Of a stretch of DNA of 8,791 nucleotides, positions 1 to 4,464 are shown piece after piece. Below the pieces are notes generated by a model, which did not search any database, had not been told where the DNA came from, and saw nothing but the letters and a program-made list of their open reading frames with translations. The position numbers were made by a program, and so were the translations under genes. The stretch is from Solirubrobacterales bacterium (lineage in GTDB: Bacteria > Actinomycetota > Thermoleophilia > Solirubrobacterales > Solirubrobacteraceae). The stretch is from assembly GCA_009781575.1 (NCBI GenBank), contig WQXW01000054.1, positions 1-8,791 of the forward strand, given 5' to 3'. How positions within the stretch are numbered: position 1 is the stretch's first letter; every line of letters starts with the position of its first letter.

Positions 1-200
1 AACCGCCGCCGGCAGGAGATCACCGTCGGACGCCCGACACCCACCGCCCGCGCGATCGCCATGTTGGACTGACCCTCGGCCGCCAGCAAGATCACCCGCG
101 CGCGGGCTGCCAAGCGCTGCGGAGTGCCATGCGCACTCACCCATCGCTCCAACGTCACCCGGTCCTCGGGCGAGAGCTCGATCGCGCCAGCGCGAGTCAT
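1..200 (-). CDS. IS630-family transposase, N-terminal part (runs off window)
   Basis: Reading the minus strand from ATG at 198-200 gives 66 codons that stay open to the window edge, so only the N-terminus is present. Residues about 28-66 form a helix-turn-helix: a Leu-Ala-Ala-Arg-Ala-Arg-Val lead-in, then AAEGQSNMAIARAVGV and GRPTV as the recognition helix, followed by an Arg-rich segment. This is the classic start of IS630/Tc1-like transposases, whose DDE catalytic core would lie to the left of position 1. The start has no Shine-Dalgarno sequence but sits 6 nt after a -10-like hexamer, so translation is probably leaderless. The upstream inverted repeat and TA target duplication of the element cannot be recognised with only one end visible. 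A stand-alone HTH regulator is the alternative. Intactness of the element cannot be judged. Confidence 0.72.
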   Translation of the reverse strand, partial: MTRAGAIELSPEDRVTLERWVSAHGTPQRLAARARVILLAAEGQSNMAIARAVGVGRPTVISCRRR

Positions 201-206
201 GGCCGC

Positions 207-235
207 ACGCTACATCATGCGGCTATCTATGTCAA
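207..235 (-). promoter_or_regulatory. Predicted transposase promoter, leaderless layout
   Basis: On the minus strand a perfect TTGACA (-35, 230-235) is followed after exactly 17 nt by TAGCGT (-10, 207-212). Six nucleotides then separate the hexamer from the ATG at 200, so the expected transcription start coincides with the start codon. The -35 lies just beyond the stop codon of the DUF1707 gene, so the promoter is either in the IS terminus or formed at the insertion junction. Confidence 0.5.
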
Positions 236-255
236 GCTATTTCTGAGACGCTACA

Positions 256-714
256 CTAGCCCAGGCGCGGCGCGCTCGGGCCCGTTGGCCTCGGGCCCGT
301 TGGCGGGCCCGATGTGTACCAGCGGTGCCGGTGCCTCATGCCGTAGGGGCGGCAGCGGCGACGGCCGAAGAACCACCAGCCGGCGAGCGCCCACAGCCAC
401 CACGCGGCCACCACGCCGCTGACGGCCAGCAGCACGGCGGCGACGATCGCAACCGCCAGCACCGCCGAGAGGGCGAGCGTCAGCGCGGGCCGCACGCGGG
501 AGAGCCCCCGCTCGCGGGGCGCCGCCAGCCGCGCGCCCGGCAGATCGGCCACCAGTGCGTCCAATTGCCCGTAGGTGCGGGACGACAGCGCGCGCTCCAG
601 GCGCTGCTCGAGCTCCTCGGTGTGCAGCCGCCCTTCTCCGGTCGCCTCGCGCAGGCGCTCCGCCACTCGTTCGCGGTCGCTGTCGGATGCTCTCAATGTC
701 GCTCGGCTTGCCAT
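256..714 (-). CDS. DUF1707 domain-containing membrane protein
   Basis: A 152-residue protein. Residues 5-59 are a DUF1707 domain (actinobacterial short-SHOCT-like), with the hallmark opening LRASDSDRERVAERL, then EATGEGRLHTEELEQRL and a Y-G-Q-L-D-A-L-V-A-D-L-P ending. Residues about 76-116 are strongly hydrophobic with a Trp-rich second half (WWLWALAGWWFF), consistent with one long or two short membrane helices. A basic tail with Gly-Pro-Thr repeats follows. Function is unknown; the family is thought to be an adaptor or envelope-associated domain. I chose ATG at 714 because the domain begins right after it and an AGGA lies 5 nt upstream; an upstream ATG at 774 would add 20 unconvincing residues. 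The gene diverges from the carboxyltransferase and is followed on the same strand by the transposase. Confidence 0.85.
   Translation of the reverse strand: MASRATLRASDSDRERVAERLREATGEGRLHTEELEQRLERALSSRTYGQLDALVADLPGARLAAPRERGLSRVRPALTLALSAVLAVAIVAAVLLAVSGVVAAWWLWALAGWWFFGRRRCRPYGMRHRHRWYTSGPPTGPRPTGPSAPRLG
276..304. repeat. 14-bp direct repeat in the DUF1707 3' end
   Basis: TCGGGCCCGTTGGC occurs at 276-289 and again at 291-304, one base apart. It encodes the Gly-Pro-Thr-rich tail of the DUF1707 protein and contains the palindrome CGGGCCCG. Probably a local slippage duplication. Confidence 0.75.
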
Positions 715-795
715 CCCGATCCTGCCTTCGCCGTCGCGCTCTCGCCGGTGGTGTGAACTGTCAGCGTAGCGCACGTGGCCGCCGCCGGTGAAGCT

Positions 796-867
796 CTCGG
801 GGCCGGGACATGGCTCTTCCAGTTTGCAGCTCCGTCTGCAGCGCGAGCGCGCAGCCCCGGCCCCGAG
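796..867. repeat. 72-nt element closed by a perfect 12-bp inverted repeat
   Basis: CTCGGGGCCGGG (796-807) and its exact reverse complement CCCGGCCCCGAG (856-867) enclose 48 nt. Inside are two smaller potential hairpins: TGCAG/CTGCA (825-829 with 836-840) and GCGC/GCGC (841-844 with 849-852). If transcribed this could fold as a stem with two inner arms. It lies between the divergent DUF1707 and carboxyltransferase genes, about 95 nt before the latter. It could be a structured leader RNA, a regulator-binding region, a terminator-like hairpin or a small mobile repeat; the sequence alone does not decide. It is not a tRNA: the end stem is too long and there is no anticodon or T arm. Confidence 0.5.
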
Positions 868-913
868 TTGAAGTCATGATCTCCCGCCGCGCGCGTCGCG
901 CCATCGGTTCGTG

Positions 914-941
914 TTGCGGAACGCGATCGTGGGTTTATACG
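914..941 (+). promoter_or_regulatory. Possible promoter of the carboxyltransferase gene
   Basis: TTGCGG (914-919) and TATACG (936-941) are separated by 16 nt. This is a weak -35 with a reasonable -10, and the A/T island around 934-940 stands out in very GC-rich surroundings. The predicted start would leave a leader of about 13 nt to ATG 962 or about 25 nt to ATG 974. Confidence 0.35.
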
Positions 942-961
942 GGTGACGCTGCCCATGCGCG

Positions 962-2527
962 ATGATCCCGCGCATGTCGGAGCCCGAGCGCGAGGACCTG
1001 CGCGCGGTGCGCCAGCGCCACGCGCTCGGCCTCGACCACGCGCGCCCCGACGCCGTGGCCGCACGGCACGAGCGCGGCCGGCGCACCGCGCGCGAGAACC
1101 TCGCCGATCTGATCGACGAGGGCACCTTCGTCGAGTACGGGCCGCTGATCTTCGCCGCGCAGGAGCGCCGCCGCTCGCGGGAGGAGCTGATCGCGCGCGC
1201 GCCCGCCGACGGGCTGGTGGCCGGGGTGGGCGAGGTCGACGGCCGGCCCTGCGTGGCGATGTCCTACGACTACACCGTGCTGGCCGGCACGCAGGGGATG
1301 CGCAACCACCTCAAGAAGGACCGGCTGTTCGAGATCGCCGCGCGCCGGCGCCTGCCGGTGGTGCTGTTCGCCGAGGGCGGCGGCGGGCGCCCGGGCGATG
1401 TCGACTGGCCGGTCGTGGCGGCGCTCGACTGCCGCGCGTTTCGCCTCTTCGCCGAGCTCAGCGGCCTGGTCCCGCTGGTGGGCGTCGCGTCGGGCTACTG
1501 CTTCGCCGGCAACGCCGCGCTGCTGGGCTGCTGCGACGTGGTGATCGCCACCGAGGGGTCCTCCATCGGCATGGCCGGCCCCGCGATGATCGAGGGCGGC
1601 GGGCTGGGGAGTGTCGGCCCCGACGAGGTGGGCCCGATCGACGTGCAGCACGCAAACGGAGTGGTCGACATCCGCGTGGACGACGAACGCGCGGCCGTGA
1701 CCGCTGCCAGGCGGTACCTCTCCTACTTCCGCGGTCCCACCCCGGGGCCGGCCGCGGTGCCCGATCAGAACGCGCTGCGCGAGCTCGTGCCGGAGCGCCG
1801 CCGGCGCATCTACGACGTGCGCGCCGTGCTCCGCACGCTCTTCGACCGCGACTCGGTGCTGGAGCTGCGCGGCGGGTTCGCGCCGGGCATGATCACCGCG
1901 CTGGCCCGCGTCGATGGACGCCCCCTGGGCGTGCTCGCCAACAACCCCGCGCATCTGGGCGGCGCGATCGACGCGCCCGCCGCCGACAAGGCGGCCCGCT
2001 TCATGCAGCTGTGCGACGCGTTCGACCTGCCGCTGTTGTTTCTCTGCGACACGCCCGGGTTCATGGTCGGCCCCGCCGCCGAGCGCACCGCCACCGTGCG
2101 CCATCTCGCGCGCATGTTCGTGGTGGGCGCCAGCGTGACCGTGCCCACCGGCACGATCGTGCTGCGCAAGGGCTACGGCCTGGGCGCGCAGGCGATGGCC
2201 GCCGGCGGATTCAACTCCCCGCTCTTCACCGTCGGCTGGCCCACATCGGAGTTCGGCGGCATGGGCCTCGAGGGCGCGGTGCGCCTGGGGATGCGCCGCG
2301 AGCTGGAGGCGATCGACGACCCCGCCGAGCGCGAGCGCGCCTTCGAGGCCGCGGTCGCCGCCGCCTATGAGCACGGACGCGGTATCAACGCGGCCGCCCA
2401 CGGCGAGATCGACGACGTGATCGACCCCGCCCACTCGCGCCGCTGGATCGAGATGCTCTTCGACGACGGCTCCCCCGAGTGGTGGCGCCGACCGCACCCC
2501 AAGCGCCCGCACATCGACACCTGGTGA
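962..2527 (+). CDS. Carboxyltransferase (acyl-CoA carboxylase beta-type) subunit, free-standing
   Basis: A 521-residue protein of the biotin-dependent carboxyltransferase family, which moves CO2 from carboxybiotin to an acyl-CoA. It has two crotonase-like halves, about 40-255 and 280-515. Seen in the N half: AEGGGGRPGD (137-146), the turn SGYCFAGNAALLG (177-189) and a DEVGPIDVQHANGVVDI segment (221-237). Seen in the C half: GVLANNPAHLGGAID (323-337), DTPGFMVGP (363-371), KGYGLGAQAM (403-412) and PTSEFGGMGLEGAV (427-440). The C-terminus HIDTW is typical of the family. There is no Cys4 zinc ribbon, so it is not a classical AccD. Length matches stand-alone beta subunits, but related sequences are, as I recall, also found as the last domain of long single-chain carboxylases. 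No biotin carboxylase or BCCP gene lies in the window, so the partner and acyl-CoA substrate are unknown. ATG 974 is an alternative start; neither has a clear Shine-Dalgarno sequence. Confidence 0.92.
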   Translation: MIPRMSEPEREDLRAVRQRHALGLDHARPDAVAARHERGRRTARENLADLIDEGTFVEYGPLIFAAQERRRSREELIARAPADGLVAGVGEVDGRPCVAMSYDYTVLAGTQGMRNHLKKDRLFEIAARRRLPVVLFAEGGGGRPGDVDWPVVAALDCRAFRLFAELSGLVPLVGVASGYCFAGNAALLGCCDVVIATEGSSIGMAGPAMIEGGGLGSVGPDEVGPIDVQHANGVVDIRVDDERAAVTAARRYLSYFRGPTPGPAAVPDQNALRELVPERRRRIYDVRAVLRTLFDRDSVLELRGGFAPGMITALARVDGRPLGVLANNPAHLGGAIDAPAADKAARFMQLCDAFDLPLLFLCDTPGFMVGPAAERTATVRHLARMFVVGASVTVPTGTIVLRKGYGLGAQAMAAGGFNSPLFTVGWPTSEFGGMGLEGAVRLGMRRELEAIDDPAERERAFEAAVAAAYEHGRGINAAAHGEIDDVIDPAHSRRWIEMLFDDGSPEWWRRPHPKRPHIDTW

Positions 2528-2550
2528 CAACGGCGTCCGTCGATAGCCCC

Positions 2551-2556
2551 TACGAT
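2551..2556 (+). promoter_or_regulatory. -10 hexamer with leaderless GTG start
   Basis: TACGAT (2551-2556) is followed by 7 nt and then GTG at 2564, the spacing expected for a transcript that begins at the start codon. No good -35 is present; GTGACA at 2524-2529 is 21 nt away. The hexamer lies just after the carboxyltransferase stop codon. Confidence 0.4.
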
Positions 2557-2563
2557 CTCGTAC

Positions 2564-3034
2564 GTGCGTATGCGCTGGCTTGCTCTCGTCGGTGCCTGTG
2601 GGGCGCTCGTGGGCGCCACGCCCGCGCCCGCGCTCGGCAGCGGCGCCTCCCCGAGCGGCGCGTCCACCAGCCCCACTCTCACGAGCGGCAGCGGCACGAG
2701 CAGCACCGGCACCGCGTCACCCACGCCGCCGCCGATGCCGTGTCCGGCGACCCCGCGCGCGATCAGCCGCCCGGGCCGCGCCAGCGCCCACCACCACCAC
2801 GCGGCGCACCATCGGCACCGGCGCGGACCTCGCGCCCACGCGCGCCGACACCGCAGGCGCGCGCTCGCCCAGGCGATCTGCCCGCCGACGCCCTGCCCGC
2901 CCGGAGCGCGCTCCTGCGCACCGCCGCCGCCACCACCACCACCACCACCCTGCCCGCGGCCGCCCTGCTCTCCCGGGTCGCGGGGCGCGGCGCCCCAGCC
3001 GAGCTGCCCGCCGCCCTGCCCGCCACCGCCCTGA
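2564..3034 (+). CDS. Putative secreted Pro/Cys/His-rich low-complexity protein
   Basis: A 156-codon frame beginning at GTG (2564) or ATG (2570). The first 25-30 residues look like a Sec signal peptide: Arg-rich start, hydrophobic WLALVGACGALVGA, then Pro/Ala and a likely cleavage site after ALG. A Gly/Ser/Thr/Pro linker follows, then a His/Arg-rich block (about 75-102) and a Cys-Pro section with ICPPTPCPP, a run of ten prolines and SCPPPCPPPP. I recognise no family. The frame ends at TGA-TAA (3032-3037), yet the same Cys-Pro motifs continue in the same frame beyond it, so this may be a truncated or decayed gene. On the opposite strand a Gly-rich frame (3303 to 2365) with repeated QIGW-like motifs is also open; I prefer the plus strand because of the signal peptide and the -10 hexamer. 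Moderately unsure that this is a real protein. Confidence 0.42.
   Translation: MRMRWLALVGACGALVGATPAPALGSGASPSGASTSPTLTSGSGTSSTGTASPTPPPMPCPATPRAISRPGRASAHHHHAAHHRHRRGPRAHARRHRRRALAQAICPPTPCPPGARSCAPPPPPPPPPPCPRPPCSPGSRGAAPQPSCPPPCPPPP
2930..2950 (+). repeat. CCA trinucleotide run (microsatellite)
   Basis: Six perfect CCA units (2930-2947) plus CCC follow three CCG codons (2921-2929) and encode ten consecutive prolines in the plus-strand frame. A shorter CAC run at 2788-2800 encodes four histidines. CCA is otherwise rarely used here, which suggests slippage expansion. Confidence 0.7.
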
Positions 3035-3037
3035 TAA

Positions 3038-3349
3038 TCTGGCACTCCCTGCCCGGCGCCGCCCCAGCCGATCTGCCCACCGCCGCCGTGCTCGGTGGCC
3101 GCCCAGCCCATCTGCCCGCCGCCGCCTCCCTGTCCACGGTGCCCACCGAACGCGATGTGCGTGCCGCCGCTGGCGGGCGGCTCCACGGGCAGCGGTGCTG
3201 CGAACGCGGTCGTCTGCCCGCCGCCGTGTCCTCCTCCGTGTACGCCCGAACCCGACAAGGCGTGCCCGATGGTCCTGATCGCCTGCCCGATCGGGTCGTC
3301 CACTCCGGCCGGCCCGCCCAGTCCCGCCGGGCCCGCACGGGCGCAATGA
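3038..3349 (+). pseudogene. In-frame continuation of the Pro/Cys-rich protein after a double stop
   Basis: Immediately after TGA-TAA (3032-3037) the same frame stays open for 103 codons to TGA at 3347-3349. It carries the same motifs as the part before the stops: QPICPPPPC twice, NAMCVPP, NAVVCPPPCPPPC, and an ending KACPMVLIACPIGSS. Counting the upstream copies QAICPPT and QPSCPPPC, there are six variants of (Q/N)-(A/P)-X-C-P-P on both sides of the stops. There is no good start codon or ribosome site of its own. The simplest reading is that one longer secreted protein was interrupted. The alternative is that the coding strand is the other one, where the stops do not exist. No recognised domain. 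Confidence 0.35.
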
Positions 3350-3419
3350 AAATGCGCATTCAGCGGGAATCTGGCGCGGGCCCTCGAACACGCCTGTCCG
3401 AGGGTCCGTTGGGGGATTC

Positions 3420-3455
3420 AAAAAGAGGATTTGTTCCGCGCGGAACCAATCCCCA
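3420..3455 (-). terminator. Intrinsic terminator of the PPOX-family gene
   Basis: Read on the minus strand, a stem formed by GGATT-x-GTTCCGC and GCGGAAC-x-AATCC (3453-3428, twelve pairs with one mismatch, almost no loop) is followed after CTC by six T residues (3425-3420). The core GTTCCGCGCGGAAC (3434-3447) is a perfect palindrome. The T-tract is on the minus strand only, so it ends transcription from the gene at 3591-4406, giving a 3' untranslated region of about 170 nt. A competing arm, GGGGATT at 3413-3419, could form an alternative fold. Confidence 0.75.
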
Positions 3456-3481
3456 AAACAAAAAACGAAACGGACGGAGCT

Positions 3482-3569
3482 CGGCGCCGCCCAAACCGGC
3501 GCCGCCCAAACCGGCACTGTCCAACCGGCGCCGCCCAAACCGGCACTGTCCAACCGGCGCCGCTGGACC
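3482..3569. repeat. Composite tandem repeat of 15-bp and 14-bp units
   Basis: Two related units alternate: A = CGGCGCCGCCCAAAC (3482-3496, 3497-3511, 3526-3540) and B = CGGCACTGTCCAAC (3512-3525, 3541-3554), with a degenerate last A (3555-3569). Order A-A-B-A-B-A'. The A+B pair is a perfect 29-bp tandem duplication (3497-3525 and 3526-3554). It lies between the stop codon of the PPOX-family gene and its terminator, so it would be in that gene's 3' untranslated RNA. No coding frame through it looks genuine. Confidence 0.85.
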
Positions 3570-3590
3570 GTCGCGCTCCCCCCGGCGCCG

Positions 3591-4406
3591 CTATTTCCGT
3601 TCGGCCCGGGGTGCGTGCCGGTCGGGGGTCCAGTGTCGCACCGCGTCTGAGGGCTCGATACCCGACGGCAGGCGGGGATCGGCGATGGGCTCGCCGGCGG
3701 CCAAACCAAGCGGCACCACGCCGGCCCACACGTCGAGCGAGTAGTCGTCCTCGTCGTCCAGCGGCCCGCCGGTGCGCACCTTGGCCGAGACCTCGGAGAT
3801 GTCCATGGCGAGCACGTGGATCGCCTTCAGCTCGCGCCCCGTGGGAGGGCGCACCTCCCCCCAGCGGCCCGGCACCAGCCGTTCGGTGAACGCCCCGATT
3901 GCGCGCCGCCGCTCGTCGAGACCCACCATCGGGCGCGCGCGCCCGAGGAGCACCGCCGAGCGGTAGTTGACCGAGTGGTGCACCGCCGAGCGCGCCAGCA
4001 CGAGGCCGTCGAGCAGCGTGACTGTCAGGCAGGCCGGCGCGCCCCCGATCAGCGCGCGCAGCGCGCGGCTGGCGGCGGAGCCGTGGAAGTACACCGCGCC
4101 GCCCACGCGGGCGTGGAGCGTGGGGATCACGTACGGCTGGCCGTCCAAGGTGAAGCCCACGTGGGCCACCAGCGCCTCGTCGAGGATCTCCTCGATCGTG
4201 GAGCGCTCGTAATGGGCGCGCGCCGGCATGCGGCGCACGCGGGTCCTCGCGCTGGGAGGCGGTCCGGAAGCGAGTGGGGCCGGTGTGGAAGCGAGTGGGG
4301 CTGGTGCGGAAGCGAGTGGGGCCGGTGCGGGAGCGAGCGGGGCTGGTGCGGAAGCGAGTGGGGCCGGTGGATAGGGCAAGACACGCGGCGAGGGCGAGTC
4401 GGGCAT
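3591..4406 (-). CDS. Pyridoxamine 5'-phosphate oxidase family (NimA-like) FMN-binding protein
   Basis: A 271-residue protein. Residues about 52-215 form an FMN-binding split-barrel domain of the PPOX/NimA type: ARTRVRRMPARAHYERSTI, then AHVGFTLDGQPYVIPTLHAR (81-100), YFHGSAASR (106-114), the family block VHHSVNYRSAVLLGRAR (142-158) and ISEVSAKVRTG near the end. Such proteins bind FMN or related cofactors; many are annotated as B6 or nitroimidazole-related but substrates are mostly unknown. Residues 14-48 are an unusual Pro/Ala repeat (APAPLAS units) encoded by a 21-bp minisatellite. I chose ATG 4406 because TACCGT sits 7 nt upstream, fitting leaderless translation; an internal Met60 would remove the conserved ARTRVRR start. 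It diverges from a MocR-type regulator 58 bp away, which likely controls it. An intrinsic terminator lies downstream. Confidence 0.9.
   Translation of the reverse strand: MPDSPSPRVLPYPPAPLASAPAPLAPAPAPLASAPAPLASTPAPLASGPPPSARTRVRRMPARAHYERSTIEEILDEALVAHVGFTLDGQPYVIPTLHARVGGAVYFHGSAASRALRALIGGAPACLTVTLLDGLVLARSAVHHSVNYRSAVLLGRARPMVGLDERRRAIGAFTERLVPGRWGEVRPPTGRELKAIHVLAMDISEVSAKVRTGGPLDDEDDYSLDVWAGVVPLGLAAGEPIADPRLPSGIEPSDAVRHWTPDRHAPRAERK
4266..4370. repeat. Five tandem copies of a 21-bp minisatellite
   Basis: Five head-to-tail 21-bp units at 4266-4286, 4287-4307, 4308-4328, 4329-4349 and 4350-4370. They share GGAAGCGAGTGGGG and differ mainly at a C/T position and at the unit ends; the fourth is the most diverged. 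On the coding (minus) strand they encode seven-residue units of the type APAPLAS at residues 14-48 of the PPOX-family protein. Unit length is a multiple of three, so copy-number change would keep the frame. Confidence 0.92.
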
Positions 4407-4413
4407 TGCTGGG

Positions 4414-4440
4414 ACGGTACGGGCAATTTGGCTCTGGCAA
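4414..4440 (-). promoter_or_regulatory. Predicted promoter of the PPOX-family gene, leaderless layout
   Basis: On the minus strand TTGCCA (4435-4440, five of six matches to the -35 consensus) and TACCGT (4414-4419) are 15 nt apart. TACCGT ends 7 nt before ATG 4406. There is no Shine-Dalgarno sequence. The 15-nt spacer is short, which fits a promoter that needs an activator or is weak. Confidence 0.5.
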
Positions 4441-4448
4441 CAGTGCCA
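4435..4448. promoter_or_regulatory. Inverted repeat between the divergent PPOX and MocR genes (candidate operator)
   Basis: TGGCA (4435-4439) and TGCCA (4444-4448) form a perfect inverted repeat with a 4-nt centre. A wider TTGGC/GCCAA pair (4428-4432, 4445-4449) overlaps it. It covers the predicted -35 of the PPOX-family promoter and lies 16 nt before the regulator's GTG, so a bound regulator could control both directions. Short arms keep confidence low. Confidence 0.35.
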
Positions 4449-4464
4449 AGCAGGTGCAAGAATC

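Noticed and set aside
796..867. tRNA gene (72-nt size with a stem closing two inner hairpins)
   Set aside because: The closing stem is 12 bp, there is no T-loop consensus GTTCRANNC, no anticodon arm and no CCA-proximal layout.
943..2370. 475-codon plus-strand frame overlapping the carboxyltransferase
   Set aside because: Arg/Ala/Pro-rich composition without any recognisable domain; it is the +1 shadow of the real frame.
935..2530. 531-codon open frame on the minus strand opposite the carboxyltransferase
   Set aside because: Arg/His/Ala/Gly-rich composition with no motifs, and it mirrors a strong family match on the plus strand; a GC-rich antisense shadow.
3095..3349. Independent 84-codon gene starting at GTG 3095
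   Set aside because: No ribosome site or -10 hexamer before it, and it is in the same frame with the same motifs as the interrupted upstream frame, so it is treated as its continuation.
3482..3569. CRISPR array
   Set aside because: The 29-bp blocks are directly abutting with no unique spacers, and the units are internally repetitive; an ordinary tandem repeat.
2479..3744. 421-codon plus-strand frame across the low-complexity region
   Set aside because: Begins inside the carboxyltransferase, crosses the terminator and tandem repeat, and has no coherent domain; open only because stop codons are rare at this GC content.
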